64,000 nt of DNA from Ciona savignyi (GCA_000149265.1 CH003293.1:62001-126000); one strand, 5' to 3'. Positions 46,801-59,500 are shown, counted from the first letter of the stretch. Translations and numbers: made by a program. The notes: generated by a model not told the origin, from the letters alone.

Positions 46801-48111
46801 ACTATAATTTTAACTATTTAATGTAACATATATGCCCATCAAACCTAAGTAACATTACAAACAAATTATTTAAAATTTCTTAATATAAAGCCCCAAAGAA
46901 GAGCGAGCAGTAAAACCAAACAAACACAATCAAAATACATCAACTTTAAAATACGTTTATAAATAAGTATAAAATCCAGTTAGTATACAACTTTAAAAAA
47001 TGTAATCATCTTGGTAAGTTGGTTTATTATCATTATAGTTGTCTTACCTGTACTTAGCAGTCTTTTCAGACAATCCGTCAATTGATTCTTTAAGTTTCAT
47101 TTCTACATCCTCAGAAGAAGCAGGTTCAGCAATTCCATCTGCCAACAAGACTTTGTTATCTACATTCATATTTAGCTTATATTACATGTTCAATTAACAA
47201 AGTTCCAACTTCAAAATATGAGACCAGCTATGAAAAAGAGCAAGCACTGCTACCCACATAGGGATATCCATTCTATTATCAGGATTCAAATTCAATTAGA
47301 ATAAAAATAATTAGGAATTATTCTATGTAAGCCTATCTAATATAGATTTAAAATTAATAAAGTAATAGGATTTATTTTCACATACTGATGTTTATTATAA
47401 TTAAGAATAGAATCTTTTAAAATACAGATTGCCTGCAAAAATATATATAGTAATTTAAACATTTTCGGTATGGGACTGATATGACCTATTTTTCGTTTAA
47501 CACATATTGTAGAAATTTACTGTTACCATAGTTATACCGTACTGTATTTAAGGAAACTTACCACTAGCGGCACTTTCCTCAGTACAATGATCGCTATTAG
47601 CTGTAGCTACACTGCTTATTTCACTCAGGGTTTCATCGTCTTGTAAATTTGTACTCTCACCCGCTGAGTTTAAATAACAATTTAAGTTAGAGGTAAACAG
47701 TTTGGATGGCTAAAGAATTTTTCCTTCGTTTTCTGGTGATTAGTCTCTACCGGACAAGTATATAATTTCGAGTTTTAAAAGTTAAGTGTGCACTTAAGGT
47801 ACCCCAATAAAATCTAGAGATGCAACATGAAAGCTTAAAAGTTATCTCGTATGTGCACATGGTGATGTTCCCCTTAGTATAAGTTGTTAAATTGTATATA
47901 CTGTAAAGACGTAAACAAATCTATAAATTAAACAAACACATATTTAAATGATTTTTGTGCAATGAATGTAGAGTCAGTAAAGGCTGGTACCAGTACATGC
48001 ATAAAAATACAATTATGTTGTGGACGGTAAAATACCTTTTAATAAATCGCTGGTCATTCCTTTATTTTGAAAGCCCCTCCCTTTTCCTTTTTTTGACTTA
48101 TTTTTCGGCAT
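40875..48111 (-). CDS. IFRD1: Interferon-related developmental regulator (IFRD1/2 family)
   Basis: Eleven minus-strand exons: 48111-48036, 47663-47562, 47159-47048, 46380-46268, 45820-45663, 45270-45041, 44715-44604, 42276-42136, 41848-41720, 41414-41328, 40958-40875 (1344 nt, 447 aa, close to the 451 of human IFRD1). IFRD proteins are armadillo-like nuclear/cytoplasmic regulators of transcription that act with histone deacetylases and have also been linked to ribosomes. The start M-P-K-N-K matches the family. Later motifs include C-L-K-K-G, V-V-A-M-L-C-V-Q-Y-G, V-M-M-R-I-T-A-G-E-T-I-A-L-F-F-E, Y-R-A-K-K-D-R-R-x-Q-R-S-S-F-R-D-I-L-R-A-V, L-R-N-I-F-Q-L-G and the basic tail H-L-Y-N-Q-A-V-F-K-A-R-S. 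One gene stands for both vertebrate paralogs, so the symbol is by family. Intron 7 holds nested transposons. Confidence 0.93.
42657..44218. mobile_element. hAT-like non-autonomous DNA transposon, interrupted
   Basis: In IFRD intron 7. The left end is CAGTGGTTCTCAAACTTTTT and the right end, reversed, is CAGCGTTTCTCAAACTATGG; both run on into GGGACCCAC / GGGTCGCGACCCAC. The flanks CTCTAAAC and GTCTAAAC match at 7 of 8 bases, fitting the 8-base target duplication of hAT elements. No transposase is visible. A second element is inserted at 42909-44157, so the host element itself is only about 310 bases. Confidence 0.8.
42909..44157. mobile_element. DNA element nested inside the hAT-like element
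   Basis: 1249 bases with inverted ends CAGGGCTCGACATA and TATGTAGAGCCCTG (one mismatch) and a direct repeat CCCAC just outside both ends. Subterminal motifs CTTGTCC and GGGACAAG or GGGACAGG recur several times near each end, as transposase binding sites often do. The inside has no convincing coding frame. The superfamily is uncertain, since a 5-base duplication is unusual for hAT. Confidence 0.7.
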
Positions 48112-50255
48112 GTGTTTCGGTTTTATATATGATATAATGTACAAATATGTTTAAATACTATCTGGACATTTTATTAGCTTATGTAAATATTTTAAACATG
48201 GATTCAGAAATCAGCTCTGTAAAGATTCAACCTTAAATAATAATTAAATATAACAGTATAATAAATAAGTTTATTTAGAATGATTTTATAACTCAGATTG
48301 AATTACAACATTAACATCTTGTTTATCAAACTATTAACTAAAAGTACTACTGTTTCTGATGCGAACTGTAAAATCAAATCTCTAATTACTAATTAGTAGC
48401 CCTATTATACCAAGAGACTCCGACCTTATCTGTACCACAACATATGGTAAATGTCGTCACTTCGGCTAATACTTTCATGAGGTCGAGAACACGTTGTTTT
48501 CTATGACGTCAGAATGTGTGTTTACTCTTTCGGCCCCGTAGCGTCATGGCAGCACGTAGATTCTCTGAGGTAATGTGAGCTTTTGTTCGACAGTTTGAAA
48601 AACAAAACATTAAATAAAACTCAAAATCCTATACTCCAACATGTCCAATTATAAAATTAAAGCGTTTTTATTATGGCAGTAAGTAAACGTACGTCGTTTG
48701 TGGTGGCAAAATATGTTTATTGACGTAACTTCAAATCGAATTGGGTTGTTTTAGCAGGATAATATTTGAAAAGGATAATATTTATTTTTTTACAATTAGT
48801 ATTTGTACCCTTTCTCAACTAAGGCCATATCCATATGCAAATATCTCCATGGATGAGTGATACAGACCATTAAACAATATATTGTGTAAGCTATAGTTTT
48901 ATGTAAGCAGTGTCCTTCACTTTAATTTATACACGGAGTATGGAGTTGTTTCTGAAAGAAAAAAACGGATGGGTCCCTGTGTTAACAAACCAATCTTGTT
49001 ATCCATGTCCAGGGGAAAACACATGGTCTTGTCAGATTTGTATAGCCAGTCAGGCATTTGACTAAAATCTTAAAAATTTCAATATGATTCGATAACTGCT
49101 GCTAGGGTTCGGTCGACCTGTTCAAAATTGGACCAGATACCGGCAAAATAATAGGTGTCCATTTTCCAAAGGGACACATAATTACAATATCGCCGAATCG
49201 TCCAGTGTTTATGGAGTCCTCTAGGACGCATGATCCCTGATTGACTTTTGTAATATCCGATCCGGCCAAATAGCTTGGTGGGCGAGTGCGTTTCCTTTCA
49301 GTCAAAAGGCTGAGGAGTCGAAACTGGTCACTAACTAGAAGTCCTTTGGTAAGACAATGCCTAAACCCAGTGGATTGATGGCTTCTACCATATTAAATCA
49401 CCATCTCCAGATTGCGTATAGCCTACCTAGTTAATGGATATGCAAAACAAGGTGTGACTAGTGGCACTCTCCAAATCATTGTTTTTTAAACGATTGTTTT
49501 GCTGAGAAACATAGTTGACTAGTCCCCAATGTTTGTGTGAAAGCAGCATGTGCTAGGCTGCGCGCGAAAATTAAGGTGTTGATGGTGCATTTCCTAGCTG
49601 TTTTGTTGGGACAGTTGCCAATGTACGGAGGGGTTTTATCTCAAAATTGTTAAATAAAAACTTGGAAGTTTAGACTGCAGATTCAAGCTTCAATTTTAAA
49701 TTGTGAAAAAATCCTAAATACTTCCCATGTCTGGATTTTGACACGAAAAACTGAAATAGCTCTCGCCGTCGATCGAATCTGCGCAGAAGTCGATTAACTG
49801 CTGTAACTTCCACTGGCATAGAGAATACAGGTCCAAGTAAAACCATATGTAATCTTCCTAATCTATAGAATGTCATAGCAACATTTCGAGAACCGAGAAA
49901 TTATTGCTTGTTTAAAACTAAACTGTGTCGACTATAACCTGCGCGGTCGGTCGTCTTCCCAAGGCAAGGAATTAAAAACAATTATACAATATATTTACAA
50001 GTTGCAAGAAATTTGTGTTGAACATCAATTTTCATGTTCCACTTTAAAATACAGTGTAATTTTATGTACTTAATACATCAAATTCATCGTAGCACACAAG
50101 TGGAGCAAATATACACTGTACATACATATTTGCAAGGCTTTACAAGGATAACCAATCTTGGTTTTGCCTGTTCGGCTTTTTAACTATTTACAATCATTTT
50201 GTGTAGTACAAGATTGTAAGTCCAATATTTTTTTAACAAAAGCCACAATTCTGAT
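48112..50255. other. Intergenic, IFRD promoter side to SR gene 3' end
   Basis: 2.1 kb. The GC-richer stretch at about 48480-48560 could be the IFRD promoter. A tRNA-derived SINE lies at 49265-49400. Open frames at 49670-49876 (-) and about 49560-49650 (+) have no recognisable domain. A 24-base plus-strand frame at 48546 ending in GAG|GTAATG looks like a first exon, but I find no partner exon. Confidence 0.5.
49260..49400 (+). repeat. tRNA-derived SINE-like repeat
   Basis: Reads AAATAGCTTGGTGGGCGAGT (A-box-like), CCTTTCAGTCAAAAGG, GGAGTCGAAACTGGTCACTA (B-box-like), CCTTTGGTAAGACAATGCCT and AACCCAGTGGATTGATGG, the same order of motifs as the copies at 10080 and 30085. Confidence 0.65.
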
Positions 50256-52057
50256 TTAATCATAGTTGTTATTAGGGGAATGACTGCGAGACCTACTCCT
50301 ACCATCTTTATCATTTGGTGATCTGAAATAGGATTTGTTAGAAAGATGTGATGTGAGTAAGTAAGATTTTGTTTAAGTAGCAAACCTGCTGTGAGATCTG
50401 GAGTCTCTTCTACCCTTCTTACCATCTCCAACACTACTGTGAGCAGAGTGAGAGCGTGATCTTGATCGTGAGTGGGATCTACTCCGCTTGCTACTGCGTC
50501 TGCGAGATCTATATAACAGGTTAGAAGTTTTATTTTAAATACAGTTTTTATGATTCTACCTGGATCTTGATCTGCGACTTCGAGAACGAGAGCGAGACCT
50601 TGACCTAGATCTACTGCGGCTTGTTGATCGAACAGAGCGATCTTCAACCAGTCGGATTCTACGACCGTTAATCTCAGTGTCATCAAGCTTATCAATGGCT
50701 CTCTTCATATCATCATATGAAGCAAAATCAACCACGCCTTCGTTGCGCCGGTGTTTGTGGGCATCTGCATAGGTAACTTCACCAGCTTCTCTCAGATAGT
50801 CCTAAAATTTGCATTGTTTTTTTATTATTTCGTAAATCACATTTTACCCTAACTATTCCCAAAATTGTACCTTTAAGTCTTGCCAACTAACTCTGGTTGA
50901 AAGATTCTCCACAATGACTCGATAATTGGTTCTTGTAGGTGGACCGTACTTTCCTATAGCACGGCTGTCGAAATAGTTGACCCTCCGTCTGTCGTCCCGT
51001 CTCTGGTAGTCTGGTCTGTAGTCGCGTCCGCCACCACGATCGTAACGATCACCACGGTCATAACGGTCACCGCCACCTCCTCCAGAAGATCTAGTTTTGC
51101 AAGTTGAAATACACATCACAGGAGCTAATCCGGACATCTAAGGTGAACCAAGCGTGGGAGGTGAAAACTATCATCAGGGTGCAAATATAACATCCGCTCT
51201 GTGACACACACATCTGATTCACGTGGTGTAAAGCATCAGAGTGGAAAGAACTATCGTCACACCGCAAGACAGAGCGTCATGTGGCAGATGATAGCAATAC
51301 GAAACCACATCATTCACCTGTTATAACATTGCACGTATCCAGTTACCATGTGATTTAGTTAATTTTTAAAGCCTAGAAAACTGTTGTATCAATAGCCTAT
51401 ATACATTGTGATTCAGTCAACATCTATTAAGCTGGTTTTTAAGAAACTTTTATACCTGGGCTAATCTGGAAACCATGGCAATTGCAGCTCTTATCATTTT
51501 ATTATTACAGGTCATAAATGCTTAAAAATGTCTTGTTTATTTGTCATTACTTATAAAGGGTTTAAAGGTGCATCCCTCATTGGGGTTGTCCACCTCTGAA
51601 TCTTTCCATATTGAGGCCAAAGCCTACAGACAAATACATAAGTTGTAACATATATTATATAAAAGTCAAGATATTTTGATGGTAAAATAAAAGTATATAG
51701 GGCCTACCAATTATAGCTTAATGTGGGACGACATGAAATTTCTAACAAAGATCTAGATATGCGTAAGTGCAATAATGCTGTTGACATATTGTATAGGCCT
51801 ACTTTTTAAAAGTTACTGGTAATCAAAAAATCATCATACCGAGCATGTTCTACAGTGACTCTTTCTCCACACAAATCACGGTTGTTCATCTCATAAACAG
51901 CATCTTCAGCATCCCGACTGTCATCAAATTCCACAAAACCATATCCGTTCTTCAAGTTAATATCGCGGATTTTACCGTAACCCTTAAAGAAACGTTCAAC
52001 GTCGCTTTCACGGGCTCGGTGGCTTAGTCTTCCGATAAAAATACGACTTCCAGACAT
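50256..52057 (-). CDS. SR splicing factor, SRSF4/5/6 class
   Basis: Five minus-strand exons: 52057-51840, 51090-50871, 50801-50560, 50508-50386, 50322-50256 (870 nt, 289 aa). SR proteins bind exonic enhancers in pre-mRNA and recruit the spliceosome through phosphorylated RS domains. RRM1 is residues 4-72, with R-I-F-I-G-R-L and the RNP1 motif N-G-Y-G-F-V-E-F. A Gly/Arg/Asp/Tyr linker follows ([10 protein letters not shown]). The second RRM has the diagnostic S-W-Q-D-L-K-D heptapeptide, split between exons 2 and 3. The tail is an RS domain of about 85 residues. Two RRMs with that heptapeptide place it with SRSF4/5/6 rather than the single-RRM class. The start at 52057 gives the classic short N terminus. 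Intron 1 (749 bases) is the place to look for a poison exon, as known in vertebrate SR genes. Confidence 0.93.
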
Positions 52058-52844
52058 TGTGTATGGAACCAGTAGCTGAAAATAAAAATTGTATATCAAG
52101 TCGTCTCCACAACCTTTGGTACAGTTAGAATATGAGCATAAAATTATATTATTAATTAAGATATTTACAACGCAAGTTTTGCAACATATTAAAATTGTGA
52201 CACGCAAACTGCTAACCGCTACAAGTTGTTATCAAGATAATGGCGGAAAATCTTCGACTTACACGTGACTAGAAAAAACTAACCGAGCACGAAATCGATT
52301 AAGGTTTGCAAATACCAATCCCTTTATTTACTTTACAAAATTAACACGCCGTAAAAAGATATTGATTTTGCGTACATTAACGACATATTTTGTAATAATA
52401 TTTGTTAATTTTTTTGTTCAGCAGTATTTTTCCCCCTGAAACCCGAAAAATTGCCTGTTTTGCTCGATATCTCTTAAACATTTGCAATATTATATCATTT
52501 TTTAAAGGCTGTGTTTCGTTCCAGTAATGGATCGATCACCAAGACATCTTTCATATAGCATTCGGTATGATAAAGGTCACGTTAACTATTCGGCCACTGG
52601 ACGCCTAACTTAAGCATTGACACTTGTTTAAATCAACACATGGGATATTGTGGATAGTTGTGAGATATTGTTAGCCGTCGGTTATGTGACTGGTTCACGT
52701 TTAATTTTCACTTTCGTGCATATAGATAACTTACGTACCGATCGCTTAAGCTTGCATTAATTTTACTACTGCATTTGAATCATTGTACTGTACTAAATTT
52801 TGTAACAACATTCATAGAATTACGGTGTAGATTGCATTGATGTC
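52058..52844. promoter_or_regulatory. Divergent promoter region, SR gene and GTF2F1
   Basis: 787 bases between opposite start codons of two core gene-expression genes. No TATA box is evident and no other feature is seen. Sharing of regulation is inferred from layout only. Confidence 0.5.
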
Positions 52845-55800
52845 ATGGCACATGTTGATGAATATATTGTCCATGTTCCAAAAAACTTGCCAAAAAAGTT
52901 TAATGTCATGAGATTCAATGCTGGGGATAAAGTGGATATAAGGGTTAGTTTTTTTATCCTGTATATATGAAACAGCACTGGTAACAATTAATTTACTGTG
53001 ATTTGGTTTTATTACTAGGTGATATGGATAATTTGTAAAAAAAGGTTTTGGATTAAAACCATTAGCACTTAGTCAATTGACATTTTAACTGAAACTCACT
53101 ACCAGATTTGTGGATGTGTCTCTAATAATATATGTTATTTTTCGCTCTATTACAATAAAAAATGGCACAGTTATTTACAAATGGAGGCATGATAAAACGG
53201 GAAAAGTACAGTCTTTAAAACACTTCAGTAAATATACTTGGTAGGATCATGCCCATTGTAACTACTGGTATGACTTAGCAACAACGTATCAACGGAGCTT
53301 TTAACATAGTATTAATAATGCCTAGTGGTGATGATGTTTATTTCTAGAAATGGAGCGAAGCATCTCTGGTGAGAGATATGAGTGGAAAGAAGGTATACGA
53401 GCAGGAAGAAGTTTATCCAGAGTTTGGGGCTGGAAGCGAATATGGCCGAAAACAACGCGAAGAAGTAGGATGCATAAGATTTTTTCCATTTATTATAATA
53501 ATTGTGACTTGACAATGAAAGCTATATGTTGTAGGGCATGGCAGCAAGCTGTGTTAAGTATTATTGCTTAATGGATATACACAACATTAATCTAGATTCT
53601 CCAAAACTGTACTACATTGCCACTCATCATTTTGGCACAAAGAAAAACATATTTTGGCATTCATAATTTTTTGTCTACATTTGTCAAACTGAACATCAGT
53701 GGTGGTGGCTAAATGTGACACACAGTGGGTAATTGTGGGGTACCATAGTTCATCACTTATTGGGCCGATAGCGGGTTTAACTAAAACAGTAGTAAAATCA
53801 CACTGCAATCTTGTCCTAGTAACCTTTGGCGGGTAGAAGGTAATCTGGCGATAACATGTATAATTACTGTCCTCTGTATTGTCCTATCCACAGTGCTAAC
53901 ATGAATGTCCTATCCCTGAATATGAATTGTTTTAAAAAGTAAATTTATAAACAACTGTTCTGCAACAACACAGGTAGTTTTTTATTCTGATGTTTTATGT
54001 GATGTTTTAAATGCAGGCAAGAAAATTGAAATATGGAATGAGAAAGAAAAAGTTTGTCTTGGAAAATCAACCATGGAATCTAACAGTTACCACTGTGGAG
54101 AGTGAAAACGAAGATAATAAAAAGTTTAAACGCGATATTGACATAAAACCAAAGTTGGTAAAAAAAGACTTCCTGGGCAAAAAAGAAGGGGGGATTGGAG
54201 AAGGATCAATGTACTTTGTTTTTACCCAAAGACCAGATTTTACTTTTGAAGCATACCCTGTTGATGATTGGCACAACTTCAACCGCAAAATTCGACATAG
54301 AACATTGACTGACGAGGAGGCTGAGGCAGCTTGGGATAAGAGGGACAAAATTGTAAATCATCTTAACTACATGGCACGCAAGCGACTACATTTAAATGAT
54401 GATGATGAAGGAGCAGATGATGAGGGTGGCATGAAAAGTAAAACGAAGACTGTAATTAGAAAGATAAAAAAGGAGGACAATGATTTGGTGATCCATGATG
54501 ATGAGGACTTGGATTTGTACATGAGTGGAAGTAGCAGCGAGGAAAATGACAGTGGAGTAGAGAAGAAGAAAAAGAACAAGGCCAAAGTAAATAAAAAAAA
54601 GGAAGACTCTGATAAAGAGCAAGAGGAAGCAGTGGAGGATTCAGATGATGGTGAGCATGAAGGAACAGAGGTTCTCTACGCCAGTGATGTAAGTAGCGAT
54701 GAAAGTGTTGAAGCTAATGATTCAAAGGTTGCTCCTCATGGGATTGATGAGTTGGATGATTCATCCAGTGATGAGGATGAAGAAGATGATAAAAAAGAGA
54801 AAGAACAAGACAAAGGCTTTGGGTTGTCAAAGCGCCCCAAGGAAGGTAGTGGATCGTCTGGGGATTCTGAAAGTGATCTTGAGGATGAAGATTCCCTGTC
54901 TCAAAGTGCATTGTTTATGCAGAGAAAAAAAACTCCTACAAAAGATAAAGGTGGAAAAAGCAGCAAAGGAAGCAGCCGTTCATCAACACCAACCACCGAG
55001 AGTGCAGGTAAAATTCTTAAGCAATTTATTTGTGTTCGATTTAACACAGAAATTTGCAATCTGATTTTTTTTTTAATTAGGGCAGAATGTGAGCCTACCC
55101 TACTTTGATTATTTCATTAACTTGTAGTTACATACATTTTTTTTACAATCTAAGATATGGTTGTAGTGGGCTTATTTTATTATTACCCCTTCTCGAGAAA
55201 GATTAAGTCAGCGTGGTATGTGGACTTAGCAATAAACATTGAAATGATATCTCATCATTCATGACTTACTTATTAAATAATACAAAGAAGTCACTATCAG
55301 TTACCCGTGTGATAACATTCCCGCATTTTCCATCCATGGTGATTGTAAATATCCTGAATTCTATTTAAAAGGAAACCCCCTTGTAAATGTCTGCCCCGTA
55401 TTGATGTAGTTTTAAATTAAATAAAAACAGATGTCATTTATGCCCTTATTTTTATGTTATAGTGTATTTTATGCCCTTATTTTTTATGTTATAGCTTTTA
55501 CTACCCAGAAACACACAGAGATTAAATGGCATTCAGCAAACAATGCTAATTTTATGGCTTTGTTGAATAATCCTTTTTTTCTATTTTTTTAGTAAAACAC
55601 ATTTATCTATTACGAATTGTATAACTATTCGATTTAAAAATGTTTAATCATAAATTGTTTCAGGTGGACAAACCTCGAAGTCTGATTTGCAAAATGTGAA
55701 AAAAAAACTGGAAAGTGGCCGACAATCTCCCCTCGCATCAAGCATGCTTGGAAAGCGTGGCGCATCAAGTAAGCAAGACCCTGTTTCAATGAAGAGACAA

Positions 55801-56061
55801 AAAACAAACCAGCCAGGGTATTCAGGCTCTACCTCACCCACCAAAGACATTGGGCAACATGGCATAACGGAAGAGGCAGTGCGAAAATATCTCACTCACA
55901 AACCAATCACAACAAAGGACTTGCTCAAAAAATTCAAAAAGAAAAAGACTGGGTTAAGCAGTGAACAAATTGTCGAAAAAGTGGCCAAGATTTTACGTAA
56001 ACTGAATCCCCAGAAAATTCAGACAAATGGCAAAATGCATTTATTCTTAAGAGATCCCTGA
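52845..56061 (+). CDS. GTF2F1: TFIIF alpha subunit (RAP74)
   Basis: Four exons: 52845-52943, 53348-53464, 54017-55007, 55664-56061 (1605 nt, 534 aa; human is 517). With TFIIF beta it binds RNA polymerase II, helps place it at promoters and stimulates elongation. The N-terminal dimerisation region shows Y-I-V-H-V-P-K-N, F-N-A-G-D-K-V-D, G-A-G-S-E-Y and Y-F-V-F-T-Q-R-P-D-F-T-F-E-A-Y-P-V-D-D-W. A highly charged Asp/Glu/Lys/Ser middle runs from about 210 to 460 and contains S-A-L-F-M-Q-R-K-K-T-P. The C-terminal winged helix (about 470-534) has A-V-R-K-Y-L-T-H-K-P and L-L-K-K-F-K-K-K-K-T-G-L-S-S-E-Q. Exon 3 runs past its donor for 33 codons in frame, so intron retention would give a truncated product. 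Confidence 0.95.
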
Positions 56062-56510
56062 ACATTTATAAAAGGAAACTTTTTGTCTAAGTTATTTATA
56101 TTGTTTGTATAATCTGACCATGCTGTAAACTACACAATTCTACTTTCCCTTCTTTTTTTTAAACTGTTAAAATTTAGTTTGAAATCTAAAATGTAAATTG
56201 CATTATGTTGGTTAAGCAATATGAGCAAAAATGCACCAGAGGAGGGAAGGTAATACAATACCATCCAACAATTTTAAACATAATCCGACAGTATTGAGTT
56301 GCATTTTAGAACGGTTGTTTTCATTCATTGTTTTGAATTAATGTTTTCGTAATTAAAAATGCTGTGCTTTAATATGTGTATGTACAACTTGAGTAAATGT
56401 AAACTAACATTTCTTTTAACCCGTTTGATGGGAGTATGAATAATTAGTGCTTTCACACCCTCTTTCTAGGTGGTTTAGTTTTTTGTTACACTGAAATATA
56501 AAGTACAAAA
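56062..56510. other. Spacer between GTF2F1 and RFT1
   Basis: 449 bases with the GTF2F1 3' UTR and the RFT1 promoter/leader. Nothing else is seen. Confidence 0.6.
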
Positions 56511-59500
56511 ATGTCACAATCAGCAAGAGATATAAGCATGGTTTTGTCCAGTGCTTCCAAACTAGCATCTTACAACATGTTTTTGCAGGTAATCATGTTT
56601 TAATAATTTTATTTGTGCATTTGATTTTAAGTCTTGTTGTACCCACTGTAGTTCAACTTTATACCGAGTGTATAAAAATGCAATCTGATCATTCTCCGCC
56701 TGAGAAAAAAGCAAAAATGGAAGAAAAGAAATCTTTAATACACAAAGACATAAATAATTCGATTATGAATTCTAATATACTGAATAATTGCAAAGAACTG
56801 TCAAAATCTAAAAATTGGAATCTACAAACCATTTATGGAAATGAATACAGTCCAAGTAAAGCGGCACTAAATTTAGTGAAATCGATAGCATGTTCAATAG
56901 TCAATAAGAAGTTCGCATCAATTATTTTAAAATGTCTGCATGAAAATTACCCGATGACAGGTTTACAACATGTTAAGCGAATAAGAACGGTCAAATCGAC
57001 AGAGGGAGATTGTTTACAAGTTTTAGTATTTGTTGGAACTAAACATTTACATGCATCAGAATTGCATGTGTTGGAGACTAACATGGAAACTAAAAAATCA
57101 CCTTTAGATTCCATCCAAAGTTTAAATGAAATTAAAGAGTATCTCACTAGTTTTGTACCTGTTCAAGTTCCAATCGTACCTCCTTTGACAAGAGAACAGT
57201 TTGAAATGTGTCAACTCTATTGGCCAGTATCCTTTCATGAAAACAAAGCAGTTTCCCAGCTAATGAACTGTTCCTTATTTACTGATGCTGATTATTGTAT
57301 AATGGAGAGCAATATGAAACTCGCAATTCAAACTGCAGCAGCAGGAAAACTGATGCATCCTTCCGCCAATGTTGGGGCAGTTGTTGTTGATTCAGTATCG
57401 AACAGTGTGATTGCAACTGCATACGACCTTCGCAATATTCCTTGCGAGATTAATAAAGGTATAATGGTTGCCCATCCACTTAACCATGTGGCAATGGTTG
57501 CCATTGATTTGGTTGCATATTCACAAGGTGGAGGGTCGTATAACTACAAAGACCTTTTAAAAAGTACACCTGGCGAAGGGCTGTACTTTAAACATGACCT
57601 TATACTAAACAATTGGCAAAAGCAAAAACCTGGGACAAAGAATTCTGATATCACAAAATTGAACAATGAAAATGTGAATGATAATTCAAATTATATTTGC
57701 ACAAATTTAACTCTTTATGTTACGAGAGAACCTTGCATTATGTGTTGTATGGCATTACTGCATTCGCGTATTAAACGTGTATTTTATGGCACATCATATG
57801 AAGGCGGGGGATTTGGCAGCTCATATAAATTAAATACTATAAAAGAACTTAATCATAGGTTTGAAGTTTTTCAAGGAGTTTTAGAGAACGAATGTTCAAG
57901 ATTATGATCAGTTATTTTGTGTTTAATTTGAAAGTGGAACCTAGATTTTACAATTTTAATAATTTATTACCATTTTAGCTGTCATTTCGGATTCTAACAT
58001 TTGTGTTGAATGCTTTTGTACTGAGGCATGTCACCAAAGAAACTCTGGGTATTGTCAACGTGCGGCTCATGCTGCTGTATTCCACCATTTTGTTTATGTC
58101 GAGGGAGGCATTCAGGAGGTAATTGTGGAAAATGTAAGGAAATATGGTTGTTATTTTGAAACTATTACAATCAAATGATTATTTTATAGGGCTTGTCTAA
58201 GTACAAATGCTGGAAAAAGTCAAGAAAATAAAAACAACGTTGACCAAAACATCAAATGGAAGCAAACAATTAATTTACTCTGGTGCATGTGAGTATTGTT
58301 TTTTTTCCTAAAAAATAAAATACAGTAAATCAATGCCGTTAAGTGAATTGTTCAGGGACACAACCCCCCCTACAAATGGTGTTCCCGGTTATGAATTAAA
58401 TCTGTACTTTGTCTGGTATAACAGCCATGAGGATCATACAAACCATCTTTTAGGTCGATCATTTTGGTTGTGCACATAACCATGACCATCCAACTAAAAT
58501 TGCCTTCTTTAAATCTAGACGACTGATGTAACACAACTTTTTAAGTAGAGGATAAGTATGGGTAAAGGTTGTTTTTTTCCAGGTTACCAGTCGGCATTGT
58601 AATTACAGTCTTCACCACATATTTCTGGAGAAATATCTTGGAAAATCCGGATCCGTGTCCATGGTGGGTAACTACCCTGAAGCGGTAGTTGTGTTTGGCA
58701 CTTGTGCCTGCATGGAACTTGTGGCTGAGCCGCTGTGGGTTGTAGCTCAACTGTTTCTCTTCGTTAAGTTGAAAGTGATAGCCGAAGGGCTAGCTATCCT
58801 TATCAAGTGTGTTGTGACTGTTGCACTAGTTCTCTTCTTTCCACATTGGGGACTTGTTTCTTTTTGCGTAGCACAAGTGAGCATTGAATTAGTAATGTAT
58901 TAACATGTATAAACAGCACATTAACTGGTCGTCTATCATGCAGGTTTCATTCTCATTCACTTACATCTTAATTTACTATGGCTACTTTATTTGGTACATT
59001 AAGTCAAGTAACAACAAGAAATCCGAAGATTTTCCGTTTGATCGAATTGGCCAATTATTTCCTCAAGTGCAATCAAAAAATAGAGAAAATTTAGTCGATA
59101 TGACTTCTGCAAAGTTAACACTTAGTTTCTTTAAGCAATCTGTGTTAAAACAAATTTTAACTGAAGGTATTTTGCTTTTTTTGACCTGTTGTTTAAACTA
59201 AACTTTGTGTCCTTTCTAATAATGCTATATTCCAGGAGAACGATATGTTATGACTGTCTTGAATGTTCTTTCTTTTGCTGATCAAGGTGTTTATGACGTA
59301 ATTAACAATCTAGGATCACTTGCTGCACGGTACAGTACACTTGTTAGCCAGTGTTGGCTTGCTTTAATATTCGTATTCTTTTACAGATTTATATTTCTAC
59401 CAATTGAAGAGAGTTTCTATCTCTTTTTTGCCAAAACACTGAAAAGGGGGAAAGAAGTGAAGGAACAGCCGCTAGTAAGAACTAAATGAGTTTCAATAAA

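Noticed and set aside
48546..48569. Plus-strand start M-A-A-R-R-F-S-E followed by GTAATG, like a first exon
   Set aside because: No matching downstream exon was found on the plus strand, and 24 bases are too few to support a gene.
51091..51137. Longer open start of SR gene exon 2 beginning at a minus-strand ATG near 51137
   Set aside because: The upstream part is intron: an AG at 51092-51091 joins phase-perfectly to exon 1, which carries RRM1.
54367..54622. Minus-strand open frames opposite GTF2F1 exon 3
   Set aside because: They are mirror frames of the Asp/Glu/Lys-rich coding region and have low-complexity Phe/Ser/Leu composition.
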